NCBI RefSeq assembly: GCF_001420995.1
Contig: NZ_CP012184.1
Location: 2,216,501-2,280,500, forward strand
Length of the DNA: 64,000 bases
DNA from: Pseudonocardia sp. EC080619-01
GTDB taxonomy: Bacteria; Actinomycetota; Actinomycetes; Mycobacteriales; Pseudonocardiaceae
Reading direction: 5' to 3'
The notes beneath the pieces are model-generated. The model was not told where the DNA came from and did not search any database. It saw only the letters and a program-made list of their open reading frames with translations. Positions 33,092 through 48,042 of the stretch are shown piece after piece. Every line of letters starts with the position of its first letter. Position 1 is the first letter of the stretch. The translations under genes and the position numbers were made by a program.

Positions 33092-34463
33092 TCAGGAGCT
33101 GCCCTTCCCCGCCAGCTTCGCCTGCTGCTCGGCGAGACCGGGGACGTCCCGGCCCTTGATCGACACGCCCTTCGTCTCGATGACGAAGTACAGGGCGAGC
33201 ATGCCGATCAGGCAGGCGCCCATCATGTAGTACGCCGGGAACAGCACGTCGCCGGTCGCCTCGACCACGCTCTCATTGACCAGCGGCGCGGTACCGCCGA
33301 ACGCGGCCGTCGCGACGTTGTAGGAGATGGCCATCCCGGCGAACCGGACGTGCGTCGGGAACATCGCCGGGAAGGTCGCCGAGATCGTCCCCAGCTGCAG
33401 CAGGTAGATCAGGCCGAGTACGGTGAACCCGACGATCGCCCAGGCCAGACCCTGCGCCATCAGCATGTACATCGGGATGGCGAGGACGAAGATGCCGACC
33501 AGGGATATCCCCCAGCACGGTTTGCGCCCGATCCGGTCGGACAGGGCACCCGCGAACGGGATCAGCAGCATCATGATCGCCTGCCCGACGACGGCCAGGG
33601 TGTCGGCGCTCGCCGAGTCCATCCCGATCGTGGTCTGCAGGTAGGTCGGCATGTACGTCAGCAGCGTGTAGTTGATGACGTTCAGCGCGATGACCAGGCC
33701 GAACAGCGCGAGGATCGGCTGCCAGTAGGACGATGAGGTCCTTCAGCGCCCCGGTCGCCGCCGACTCGGACTCGCCGGCCTCCTCGAGCTCCCGGAACAC
33801 CGGGGTGTCCTCGAGCTTGGTCCGGATGTAGAGACCGATCATCGCCAGCGGGAGCGCGATCATGAACGGGATCCGCCAGCCGTAGTCGAGCATGGCCTGC
33901 TCGCCGATGGCGGTCTCGAGGCCGAACACGACCAGCACGGCCAGCGTGAAGCCGGCCAGCGTGCCGAACTCCAGGAAGCTGCCCCAGAAGCCGCGCTTCT
34001 TGTCCGGGGCGTACTCCGCCATGAAGGTGGCCGCGCCGCCGTACTCACCGCCGGTGGAGAAGCCCTGGACGATGCGCAGCAGGAACAGCAGCGCCGGGGC
34101 CGCCCAGCCGATCGTCTCGTACGACGGGATGACGCCGATCAGGAACGTCGCGATACCCATCAGGATGATCGTCATCGACAGGACGCGCTGCCTGCCGATC
34201 CGGTCGCCCAGCGGGCCCCACACGAAGCCGCCGAGCGGTCGCAGGATGAACGAGATCGCGAAGCCGAGCAGCGTTCCGAGATAGCCCAGTTCGCCCGGGA
34301 AGAACGCGTTCGTGAGCTCGACCGTCAGGTACGCGTAGATGCCGTAGTCGAACCATTCCGTCGCATTACCGATCGCCGACGCGGCGACCGCCCTGCGCAG
34401 GACCGATGGCTCGACCTCGTCCTCCGCCCCCTGCTGGCCTGGGTTGGCCGGGACCGATGTCAT
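33092..34463 (-). pseudogene. MHS family MFS transporter (ProP/KgtP-like), broken by one frameshift
   Basis: The 5' part (34463 to about 33729) encodes SVLRRAVAASAIGNATEWFDYGIY, RPLGGFVWGPLGDRIGRQRVL and LLRIVQGFSTGGEYGGAATF, all hallmarks of metabolite:H+ symporters. After DLIV at 33729 the frame becomes nonsense. Skipping one base at 33728 restores YWQPILALFGLVIALNVINY and the rest of the transporter down to 33092, giving 456 residues, the normal length. A single extra base (or a two-base loss) is thus present. It is either a recent mutation or a sequencing error; no other damage is visible, which favours recent origin or error. Start ATG 34463 has a GGGGGGTG upstream. Confidence 0.85.
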
Positions 34464-34630
34464 TTCGGTACACCCCCCATTCGCACAATGCTCCCGCAAC
34501 CGGAGACGCATTTTCGTTACACGATCGACACAATCTCCGCGCTATTGCAGTCAACGGAGCGTACAGAGCGCAATGATCCGTTGCCACCCCACGCGAGCGT
34601 CGCTTCGCGGTGCGCGGCACGGGGTCCGTG

Positions 34631-34636
34631 TAGCGT
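34631..34636 (+). promoter_or_regulatory. Leaderless -10 box of the NatA-like gene
   Basis: TAGCGT, 7 nt, then GTG 34644. Confidence 0.55.
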
Positions 34637-34643
34637 CCTGCGG

Positions 34644-35558
34644 GTGCTGGCGATCGAGGGGCTCGCCAAGCGGTTCGGCACCGTGACGGCCCTGGACGGC
34701 GTGACGTTCGAGGTCCGGCCGGGTGAGCTGTTCGGCTTCGTCGGCGGCAACGGCGCCGGCAAGACGACGACGATGCGCATCGTCCTCGGCGTCCTGGAGC
34801 CCGACGCCGGAACCGTGTCGTGGCGGGGCTCACCGATGGACGCGGCCGTCCGCCGCCGGATCGGGTACATGCCCGAGGAGCGCGGGCTCTACCCGAAGAT
34901 GCGGGTCGCCGAGCAGCTCGTCTATCTGGCCCGGCTGCACGGCATGTCCCGTGCAGCCGCCGTCGCGGCGGTCGAGCTGTGGACCGGGCGGGTCGGGCTG
35001 GCCGCACGGCGGGGCGAGGAGGTGCAGAAGCTGTCGCTCGGCAACCAGCAGCGGGTGCAGCTCTGCGCCGCGCTGGTGCACGCCCCGGACGCCCTCGTGC
35101 TCGACGAGCCGTTCTCCGGACTCGATCCCGCCGCCGTCGACACGATGAGCGAGGTCCTGCGCGAGCAGGCCGCCGCCGGGATCCCGGTCATCTTCTCGTC
35201 ACACCAGCTGGAACTGGTGGAACGGCTCTGCGACCGGGTCGGCATCATCTCCGAGGGCCGGATGGCCGCCGTCGGCTCGGTCGGGCAGCTGCGCGAGGGC
35301 ACCGCCCCGCGCTACGACGTCACCGGGCCGCCCGCGGGCTGGGCCGACGCGCTGCCCGGGGTCCGGGTGCTGGGCACCGACGGCGACCGCACGCGGGTCG
35401 AGCTGGAACCCGGCGCCGACGACCAGAAGCTGCTCGCCGAGGCGCTCGCCGCCGGTCCGGTCCGCGCCTTCGGGCCGTACCGGCCGCCGCTGACCGAGCT
35501 GTACCGCGACGCCGTCGCCGACCGGCCGTCCACGCCCGGCTCCGGGACGGCGTCGTGA
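34644..35558 (+). CDS. ABC transporter ATP-binding protein (NatA-like)
   Basis: 304 residues. Walker A GGNGAGKTT is at 34-42, the signature LSLGNQQR near residue 132, Walker B ALVLDEPFSGLD follows, and the H-loop reads SSHQ. A 90-residue C-terminal DUF4162-like domain follows (YDVTGPPAGWADAL onward), as in NatA sodium exporters. The start is GTG 34644 with a TAGCGT -10 seven nt upstream, so it is leaderless. The stop overlaps the permease GTG (GTGA). It energises the next gene product. Confidence 0.92.
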   Translation: MLAIEGLAKRFGTVTALDGVTFEVRPGELFGFVGGNGAGKTTTMRIVLGVLEPDAGTVSWRGSPMDAAVRRRIGYMPEERGLYPKMRVAEQLVYLARLHGMSRAAAVAAVELWTGRVGLAARRGEEVQKLSLGNQQRVQLCAALVHAPDALVLDEPFSGLDPAAVDTMSEVLREQAAAGIPVIFSSHQLELVERLCDRVGIISEGRMAAVGSVGQLREGTAPRYDVTGPPAGWADALPGVRVLGTDGDRTRVELEPGADDQKLLAEALAAGPVRAFGPYRPPLTELYRDAVADRPSTPGSGTAS

Positions 35559-36733
35559 CCGGCACCGCGGGGATCGTCGGGCTCGTCGCCCGGCGGGAGA
35601 TCAGCACCCAGGTCCGGTCCCGGACGTTCCTGATCGGGCTGCTGCTGATGATCGTCGTCTTCGGCGGGTACGGCGCGGTCTTCGCGTTCGTCGGGTCGCA
35701 GTCGTCGACGTCCTCGCTGGTGCTGGACCCGGCCTCGCGGGAGCTGCGCCCGGCCCTGCAGGCCACCGCGGACCGGACGGGCGCCGGCCTGACCCTCACC
35801 GAGGCCGGCAACCGGCAGACCGCGGAGTCGATGGTCCGCTCCGGCGAGGCGGACGCGCTCCTCACCGGTGGTCCCGGCGTGTACCAGCTCGTCGGGCTCG
35901 ACGACGTCCCGCCGGGGCTGCGCACGCTCGTCACCGACGTCGTCGAGCAGGAGACCGTGAACGGCGCCCTGCGCACGGCCGGGGTCGATCCGGAGCAGGT
36001 CACTGCCCTGTCCGGGGTCGGGGTCCGCACACTGGTGCCGCCCGACACCGAACGCGGCCAGCGCGTGGGGATCGCGTTCGCCGTGACGTTCCTGCTGTTC
36101 TTCTCCGTGACCGCCTACGGCGCCGCCGTCTCGCAGGGGGTCGTCGAGGAGAAGTCGAGCCGGGTGGTGGAGCTGCTGCTGTCGACGATCCGGCCGCGGC
36201 AGCTGCTGGCCGGCAAGATCCTCGGGCTCGGCCTGGTCGGGCTGCTCCAGCTGCTGGTCCTCGGCACGATCGGGACGACGGTCGCGCTCGCCACCGGCGT
36301 GCTGGCGGTACCGGCGCTGCTGCTCGGGACGCTCGCGTCGGTCGTCGTCTGGTACCTGGTCGGGTTCTTCCTGTTCGCGACGCTCTACGCGGCCGCCGGT
36401 GCACTGGTGTCCCGCCAGGAGGAGCTGCAGTCGGTCACCGCACCGCTCGCGGTCCCGCTGCTCGTGCCGTTCCTGCTGGCCGTCGCGATCCTGCCGACCG
36501 ACCCGCGCAACCCGCTGACGACGGTGCTGTCGTTCGTGCCGTTCTTCTCCCAGACCCTGATGCCCGCCCGGGTCGCGCTCGGCGTCGCGGCGTGGTGGGA
36601 GGTGCTGGTCGCGCTGGTCCTGGCCCTCGCCGCACTGGCCGGGATGGTGCGGCTCGCCGCCCGCGTCTACCGCAACTCGATCCTGCGGACCGGTTCCCGG
36701 GTGAGCTGGCGGGAGGCGCTGTCGCGCTCGTGA
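35555..36733 (+). CDS. ABC transporter permease (NatB-like, ABC-2)
   Basis: 392 residues. A first transmembrane helix (FLIGLLLMIVVFGGYGAVFAFV) is followed by a roughly 130-residue extracytoplasmic domain (residues 45-170) and then five helices, with the conserved VVEEKSSRVVELLLSTIRPRQLLAGKILGLG coupling region. This is the NatB/YhaP arrangement. It is coupled to the ATPase by a GTGA overlap. Sodium or drug export is the family expectation. Its stop codon lies inside a bidirectional terminator stem. Confidence 0.9.
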   Translation: MTGTAGIVGLVARREISTQVRSRTFLIGLLLMIVVFGGYGAVFAFVGSQSSTSSLVLDPASRELRPALQATADRTGAGLTLTEAGNRQTAESMVRSGEADALLTGGPGVYQLVGLDDVPPGLRTLVTDVVEQETVNGALRTAGVDPEQVTALSGVGVRTLVPPDTERGQRVGIAFAVTFLLFFSVTAYGAAVSQGVVEEKSSRVVELLLSTIRPRQLLAGKILGLGLVGLLQLLVLGTIGTTVALATGVLAVPALLLGTLASVVVWYLVGFFLFATLYAAAGALVSRQEELQSVTAPLAVPLLVPFLLAVAILPTDPRNPLTTVLSFVPFFSQTLMPARVALGVAAWWEVLVALVLALAALAGMVRLAARVYRNSILRTGSRVSWREALSRS

Positions 36734-36774
36734 GTGGTCGTCGCGGTCCTGACCGACTCGACCACTCACGAGCG
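36725..36774. terminator. Bidirectional terminator that contains both stop codons
   Basis: 16-bp perfect arms (CGCTCGTGAGTGGTCG at 36725-36740, complement at 36759-36774) with an 18-nt loop. The TGA of the permease (36731-36733) is in one arm and the photolyase stop (36766-36768) in the other. Confidence 0.85.
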
Positions 36775-38160
36775 CTTCGCCGCCTTCACTGCTTCGTAGC
36801 GGGCCAGTGCCTCCTCGCGCTCCGCCTTGTGCTCGACCATCCGCTCGGGATAGCCGTCCGGGAGGCCGTCCTTCAGCTTCCAGGGCTGGTGCACGGCCTT
36901 GCCCGGCACGTCGGCGAGCTCCGGGACCCACCGGCGCACGTAGTCGCCGTCGGGATCGAACCGCTCCCCCTGGGTGATCGGGTTGAAGATCCGGAAATAC
37001 GGCGCCGCGTCGGTGCCCGACCCGGCCGTCCACTGCCAGCCGTGCTGGTTGGAGGCGAGGTCGCCGTCGACCAGGAGCTGCATGAAGTGCCGCGCGCCCC
37101 ACCACCACGGCAGGTGCAGGTCCTTGACCAGGAACGACGCGACGACCATCCGCACCCGGTTGTGCATCCACGCCTCGGCACGGAGCTGGCGCATCCCGGC
37201 GTCGACGATCGGGAAGCCGGTGCGCCCGTCCTTCCAGCGTTCGAGGTCGTCGTAGGCCGCCTCGTCGGTGCGCAGCGGGAGGTGGTCGAAACCGGTGTCG
37301 TAGTTGCGCCGCGCGGAGTCCGGACGCCGGTACAGCACGTCGGCGTAGAACTCCCGCCAGGCGATCTCGGTGCGGTAGGCCTTGACCGAGTCGCCCCGGC
37401 GCGACCCGAGGTCGGCGAGCAGCGTGCGCGGGTGCACGCAGCCGTACTTGAGGTACGGCGACATCCCCGACGTGCCCTTCTTCGCCGGCATGTCGCGCTG
37501 CGACTCGTACTCCGCGACGCCCTCGTCGAGGAAGTCCGCCCACCGCGCCGCCGCCGCGGTCTCCCCCGCGTCGGGCAGCGCGGAGTCGCAGGGCTCGTCG
37601 GCGGGGACCTGCACCGCGCGTGGCCCGCCGTCCTTGCCGGACGGGTCCGTCCAGGTGCAGGTCGACGCGGACGTCTCGGCGGGGGCTCGCCAGCCGTGCT
37701 CGGCCCAGGCCCGGCTGAACGGGGTGAACACCTTGAACGGGTCGCCGTCGCCCTTGGTCACCCGGCCCGGCGCGACGGCGTAGGGGGACCCGGTGCGGAC
37801 GAGCTCGGCGCCGGCGTCGGTGAGGGCCTTCTCGACCTGCTCGTCGCGCTCCCGGCCGTACGGGCCGTAGTCGGCGGCGACGTGCACGGTGTCCGCACCG
37901 ACGGCCGTCGCCACCCGCGGGACGACGTCGACCGGGTCGCCCTTCACCACCAGCAGCCGTCCGCCGAGCGCGGAGTCGAGCTCCCGCAGGCAGCCGTACA
38001 GGAAGTTCCGGCGGGCCGCGCCCGACGGGTCGAGGAGCGCCGGGTCCAGCACGAACAGCGCGAGTGCCCGGTCGGCGGCGTCCGCGGCGGCCAGGAAGGT
38101 CGGCTGGTCGGCGACCCGGAGATCGCGGCGGAACCACACGACGGCAGTGCTGGAGGCCAT
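36766..38160 (-). CDS. phr: Deoxyribodipyrimidine photolyase
   Basis: 464 residues, cryptochrome/photolyase family class I. The N-terminal antenna domain starts TAVVWFRRDLRVADQPTFLAA. The C-terminal FAD domain has SPYLKYGCVHPRTLL, AWREFYADVLYRRP, the flavin and DNA contact DAGMRQLRAEAWMHNRVRMVVASFLVKDLHLPW (given here in its parts) and DLASNQHGWQWTAGSGTDAAPYFRIFNP. It repairs UV cyclobutane pyrimidine dimers in a light-dependent reaction. ATG 38160 is preceded by TAGCGT with 8-nt spacing, so it is probably leaderless. Confidence 0.95.
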   Translation of the reverse strand: MASSTAVVWFRRDLRVADQPTFLAAADAADRALALFVLDPALLDPSGAARRNFLYGCLRELDSALGGRLLVVKGDPVDVVPRVATAVGADTVHVAADYGPYGRERDEQVEKALTDAGAELVRTGSPYAVAPGRVTKGDGDPFKVFTPFSRAWAEHGWRAPAETSASTCTWTDPSGKDGGPRAVQVPADEPCDSALPDAGETAAAARWADFLDEGVAEYESQRDMPAKKGTSGMSPYLKYGCVHPRTLLADLGSRRGDSVKAYRTEIAWREFYADVLYRRPDSARRNYDTGFDHLPLRTDEAAYDDLERWKDGRTGFPIVDAGMRQLRAEAWMHNRVRMVVASFLVKDLHLPWWWGARHFMQLLVDGDLASNQHGWQWTAGSGTDAAPYFRIFNPITQGERFDPDGDYVRRWVPELADVPGKAVHQPWKLKDGLPDGYPERMVEHKAEREEALARYEAVKAAKRS

Positions 38161-38168
38161 GGGGCACG

Positions 38169-38174
38169 ACGCTA
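38169..38174 (-). promoter_or_regulatory. Leaderless -10 box of phr
   Basis: Minus-strand TAGCGT followed by 8 nt and ATG at 38160. Confidence 0.5.
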
Positions 38175-38206
38175 GCCGCGGGGCCGCGCGCCCGCCCGGC
38201 GAACGA

Positions 38207-38242
38207 CGACGGCCCCGCCGGGGTTCTCCGGCGGGGCCGTCG
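38207..38242. terminator. Terminator of gltA
   Basis: 15-bp perfect arms (CGACGGCCCCGCCGG and complement) with a 6-nt loop, 20 nt beyond the gltA stop on the minus strand. Confidence 0.88.
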
Positions 38243-38262
38243 CAGGCGCGGTCAGGTGGGGT

Positions 38263-39573
<1,311 letters not shown>

Positions 39574-39662
39574 GTGGAGGTTCCCTCTCACAGCGGGGAT
39601 CAATCGGGTCTCGGGCACACGCTAGCCCGCCGTGCGGGATCCGCAGAACGCGGCGACGAGAG

Positions 39663-41075
39663 TCACCCCGGCGAGCTGTTCGTCACCGGTGCCCGGTATC
39701 GGAGGAACTCGGGGAACTTCGCGACACACACGAGTGTGCCCACGATCACGGCCACGCCGCCCAGGGTCGCGGTGAGGCCGGGACCGATCACGGCGGCCGA
39801 CGGACCGTGCCAGAGATCGGCCAGCCGCGGCCCACCGGCGACGACCACGATGAACACGCCCTGCATGCGGCCGCGCATCTCGTCGGTGGCCACCGTCTGG
39901 AGCATCGACGACCGGTACACCGAGCTGACCAGGTCGCCGGCACCCGCGACGGCGAGCGCCAGCACGGCGAGGAACAGCGAGCCGGTGAGTCCGAACACGA
40001 CGATCCCGCCGCCCCACACGCAGACCGCGACGACGACGGCGACGCCCTGCCGCCGCACCCGCTGCAGCCAGCCGGACAGCACCCCGCCGGCCACCATCCC
40101 GAGCGGGATCGCCGCGAACAGCAGGCCCTGCTGGATGCCGCCCTCCGCGGTCCCGCCGAACGTCGTCGCCGCCATCTCCGGGAACACCACCCGTGGCATG
40201 CCGAAGCCCATCGCGATCACGTCCACCAGGAACGACACCAGCAGGATCCGGTGCATGCCGACGTAGCGGAACCCGTCGGCGACGGCCCGCAGGCCCACCT
40301 TCTGCCGGCCGCCCCCGGTGCTCTGCGCGGAGCTGGGCAGCGGCGGGAGCCGCCAGGTCGCCCACAGCGTGGCGAGCAGCGCGACCGCGTCGAGCAGGTA
40401 CAGCGTGGACAGGCCGATGACGGGGATCAGCACCCCGGCGAGCAGCGGCCCGAGCACGGCGCCGACCTGCACGACGGTCATGTTCAGCGCGTTCGCCGCC
40501 GGCAGCTGCTCGGCCGGGATCAGCCGGGGGATGACGGCGCTGCGCGTGGGCTGGTTCATCGCGAGCATCGCCGACTGGACGGCGAACAGCACCAGCACCA
40601 GCCAGACGTTCCCCAGGTCGGTCGCCGACGCGACCCACAGCGCCAGCGAGGTCAGCGCGATCCCCGAGCCGGTGAACAGCAGCATCACGCGGCGGTCGAC
40701 GGCGTCGGCGATCGCGCCGCCCCACAACCCGAACACCACGAGCGGGACCAGGCCGAACAGGCCGGTCAGGCCGACGTAGGCCGACGATCCGGTCAGCTCG
40801 TAGATCTGGATCGGGACGGCGACGACGGACAGCTGCGCGCCGATGACGGTGACGATCCCGGCCGTCCAGAGCCGCCGGTAGGCGGGCGTGCGCAGCGGCG
40901 TCGTGTCGGCGAACGTCGACCGCAGCACCCCGGTGACCCGGGACCGGACGGTCCGGGTCCGCGCCGTCGTGGCGCCGGTCGGGGGCTCGGGTGCGACGGG
41001 GCGGGTCGGGGACTCCCGGTCCGGGCCCGGCACCGGCTGGGTCGGCCCGTCACCGGGATCGTTGCGCCTGCTCAC
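39663..41075 (-). CDS. MFS transporter (DHA3/EntS-like exporter)
   Basis: 470 residues. A 60-residue Pro/Thr/Arg-rich hydrophilic N-terminus is followed by 12 helices. RTPAYRRLWTAGIVTVIGAQLSVVAVPIQIYELTGSS and MNQPTRSAVIPRLIP (the DHA3 hallmark) put it with the EntS/MFS-3 exporters. Similar proteins export siderophores or drugs, but no siderophore genes are adjacent. It starts at GTG 41075 and lies between pdxH and gltA on the same strand. Confidence 0.88.
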   Translation of the reverse strand: MSRRNDPGDGPTQPVPGPDRESPTRPVAPEPPTGATTARTRTVRSRVTGVLRSTFADTTPLRTPAYRRLWTAGIVTVIGAQLSVVAVPIQIYELTGSSAYVGLTGLFGLVPLVVFGLWGGAIADAVDRRVMLLFTGSGIALTSLALWVASATDLGNVWLVLVLFAVQSAMLAMNQPTRSAVIPRLIPAEQLPAANALNMTVVQVGAVLGPLLAGVLIPVIGLSTLYLLDAVALLATLWATWRLPPLPSSAQSTGGGRQKVGLRAVADGFRYVGMHRILLVSFLVDVIAMGFGMPRVVFPEMAATTFGGTAEGGIQQGLLFAAIPLGMVAGGVLSGWLQRVRRQGVAVVVAVCVWGGGIVVFGLTGSLFLAVLALAVAGAGDLVSSVYRSSMLQTVATDEMRGRMQGVFIVVVAGGPRLADLWHGPSAAVIGPGLTATLGGVAVIVGTLVCVAKFPEFLRYRAPVTNSSPG

Positions 41076-41090
41076 GATGTCAGGTGTACA

Positions 41091-41109
41091 CGGGCGGGCG
41101 ACCCGCCCG
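41091..41109. terminator. Hairpin after pdxH
   Basis: CGGGCGGG-CGA-CCCGCCCG, 8-bp perfect stem with a triloop, 14 nt past the pdxH stop on the minus strand. Confidence 0.55.
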
Positions 41110-41123
41110 CCTCGGGGTTCCCC

Positions 41124-41777
41124 CTACGGGGCGAGCCTGCGGACCGACCAGGCGTCGTCGCGGCCGACGTCGAACCGCAGCCGGTCGTGCATCCGGTCCT
41201 CGCGGCCCTGCCAGAACTCGACCTGCCAGGGCACGATCCGCCAGCCGCCCCAGTGCGGGGGTCGCGGGATCCGCTCGACGTCGTCGAACCGGGCGGTCAC
41301 CCCGGCCAGCGCCTGGTCGAGGACGTTGCGACCGGCGACGACCGTCGACTGGGCCGACGCCCACGCCCCCAGCTGGGACCCGCGCGGGCGGAGCGCCCAG
41401 TAGGCGTCGGACTGGCTGTCGGAGCACCGCTCCACCCGGCCGGCGAGCTGCACCTGTCGCTGCAGGTCGTACCAGGGGAAGGTCACCGAGGCGACCCGTG
41501 TGCGGTTCAGGTCGTGGCTCTTCGACGACGTGTAGTTCGTGTAGAAGACGATGCCGCCCGCGTCGAGGCCCTTGCACAGCACCGTGCGCGACGACGGCAC
41601 GCCCTCGGGGTCGGCCGTCGCGAGCACCATGGCGTTCGGCTCGGCGAGGGCGGCCTCGCGTGCCTCCTCCAGCCAGACGGTGAGCTGCTCGTGCCAGGTC
41701 GGGGCGAGGTCCGCGACGTCGAACGGCCGACCCGCGTAGTCGGTCCGCATCCGCTCCAGCGCCGGCGCGTCGGTCAT
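41124..41777 (-). CDS. pdxH: Pyridoxamine 5'-phosphate oxidase
   Basis: 217 residues. It is an FMN enzyme that oxidises PNP or PMP to pyridoxal phosphate. Typical motifs are NAMVLATADPEGVPSSRTVLCKGLD, FYTNYTSSKSHDL, WYDLQRQVQLAGRVER, the WALRPRGSQLGAWAS loop and the C-terminal EFWQGREDRMHDRLRF. The ATG at 41777 follows AAGGGGA. It is divergent from the second citrate synthase gene with a 220-nt gap in between. Both serC and this enzyme depend on the PLP economy, but no operon links them. Confidence 0.96.
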   Translation of the reverse strand: MTDAPALERMRTDYAGRPFDVADLAPTWHEQLTVWLEEAREAALAEPNAMVLATADPEGVPSSRTVLCKGLDAGGIVFYTNYTSSKSHDLNRTRVASVTFPWYDLQRQVQLAGRVERCSDSQSDAYWALRPRGSQLGAWASAQSTVVAGRNVLDQALAGVTARFDDVERIPRPPHWGGWRIVPWQVEFWQGREDRMHDRLRFDVGRDDAWSVRRLAP

Positions 41778-41997
41778 GGTTCCCCTTCCGAGCAGGTGTT
41801 CCCCCGGCCCCGACCGTAGGCGGGACCGGATCGCCCGTGCACCCGCCGAACGGCGGGCTCGTGCCCCGTCCGGCCCGCACCGTCCGTCGCCGTCCCCGGC
41901 CCTGCCCGGTTCGTGACCGATCACACCGGCCGGTCGCGTTGCCGGGAACCACGTACCGGGAGCAGGGTGACCGCGAATCCGAGCCGAAGGAGACCCG

Positions 41998-43146
41998 GTG
42001 ACCGAGACCGCGACCAGCCCGACGCACGAGGTACCGCCGCCACCGCCCGGGTTCCGGTCCGGTCTGGAGGGCCACGTCGCGTTCCGGACCGAGATCGCCG
42101 AGCCGGACAAGGACGGCGGGGCCCTGCGCTACCGCGGCGTCGACCTCGAGGACCTCGCCGGGAAGGTGACCTTCGGCGACGTCTGGGCGCTGCTGGTCGA
42201 CGGCCGGTTCGGCCAGGGGCTGCCGCCCGCGGAGCCGTTCCCGATCCCGGTGCACACCGGTGACGTCCGGGTCGACGTGCAGGCCGCGCTCGCGATGCTC
42301 GCCCCCTACTGGGGCTACCGCCCGCTGCTCGACATCGACAAGGCCGAGGCCAGGGACAACCTGGCCCGCGCCTCGGTGATGGCGCTGTCCTACGTCGCCC
42401 AGTCCGCGCGCGGGATCGGCGTGGCCGCCGTCCCGCAGTCCCGGATCGACGAGTGCTCGACGATCACCGAGCGCTTCATGACCCGCTGGCGCGGCGAGCC
42501 GGACCCCCGGCACGTTGCCGCCGTCGACGCCTACTGGGTCTCGGCCGCCGAGCACGGCATGAACGCCTCGACCTTCACCGCCCGCGTCATCGCCTCCACC
42601 GGGGCCGACGCGGCCGCGTCGCTGTCCGGTGCGATCGGCGCCATGTCCGGCCCGCTGCACGGCGGTGCCCCCGCCCGGGTGCTGCCGATGATCGACGAGG
42701 TCGAGCGGACCGGCGACGCCGAGTCCCTGGTCACGGGCATGCTGGACCGCAAGGAGAAGCTCATGGGCTTCGGCCACCGGGTGTACCGGGCCGAGGACCC
42801 GCGCGCCCGGGTGCTGCGCCGGACCTGCCAGGAGCTGGGCGCACCCCGCTTCGAGGTGGCGGCGGAGCTGGAGCGGACCGCGCTGTCGGTGCTGCGCGAG
42901 CGCCGCCCGGACCGGCCGATCGAGACGAACGTCGAGTTCTGGGCCGCGGTCGTCCTCGACTTCGCCGAGGTCCCGCCGCACATGATGCCCGCGATGTTCA
43001 CCTCGGCCCGGACCGCGGGCTGGTCGGCGCACGTCCTGGAGCAGAAGCGGGAGGGCAAGCTGGTGCGCCCGTCCGCTCAGTACATCGGGCCCGGGCCGCG
43101 CAGCCCGGAGCAGGTCGACGGCTGGGACGCCGTCACCGGGAGCTGA
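41998..43146 (+). CDS. citA: Second citrate synthase (CitA-like)
   Basis: 382 residues from GTG 41998, with AAGGAG 7-8 nt upstream. This is a shorter, Gram-positive type citrate synthase. It has GGALRYRGVDLEDLAGKVTFGDVWALL, EHGMNASTFTARVIASTGAD, AIGAMSGPLHGGAPARVL and LMGFGHRVYRAEDPRARVL, with the catalytic histidines in place and VEFWAAVVLDFAEVPPHMMPAMF near the C-terminus. It differs strongly from GltA 2.5 kb away. CitA-like enzymes may also act as 2-methylcitrate synthase, relevant if propane yields propionyl-CoA, but prpB and prpD are not in the window. Confidence 0.93.
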   Translation: MTETATSPTHEVPPPPPGFRSGLEGHVAFRTEIAEPDKDGGALRYRGVDLEDLAGKVTFGDVWALLVDGRFGQGLPPAEPFPIPVHTGDVRVDVQAALAMLAPYWGYRPLLDIDKAEARDNLARASVMALSYVAQSARGIGVAAVPQSRIDECSTITERFMTRWRGEPDPRHVAAVDAYWVSAAEHGMNASTFTARVIASTGADAAASLSGAIGAMSGPLHGGAPARVLPMIDEVERTGDAESLVTGMLDRKEKLMGFGHRVYRAEDPRARVLRRTCQELGAPRFEVAAELERTALSVLRERRPDRPIETNVEFWAAVVLDFAEVPPHMMPAMFTSARTAGWSAHVLEQKREGKLVRPSAQYIGPGPRSPEQVDGWDAVTGS

Positions 43147-43170
43147 GCCGCCGCCGGGCGGCGCGGGCCC

Positions 43171-47737
<4,567 letters not shown>

Positions 47738-47749
47738 CCCCCCGCTCGA

Positions 47750-47788
47750 CGACGGCCGGGCACCGCCTCCTGCGGTGCCCGGCCGTCG
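47750..47788. terminator. Terminator of serC
   Basis: 17-bp perfect arms (47750-47766 / 47772-47788) with a CTCCT loop, 12 nt after the stop. Confidence 0.9.
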
Positions 47789-48042
47789 CACGTCCGGGGT
47801 CCTCCACGATTCGTTGCGTGATCGATAGCGACTCGTTGTAGTCACACGAGTCACACGTGCCCCACTGTGCTCATGCACCACGGCCCGTGGGAGTCTGCGC
47901 ACGGTGAGTGACGCCACTCCCGGGTCCCACGGCCAGGTGGACTCGGCGACCAGGCAGAACTCGCCCGGCGCGCCTCACCCGGAGCCGAGCCGTGGGGATC
48001 TACCGTCACCCGGACGGGGACGAGCAGCGGGAGGACTGATCG

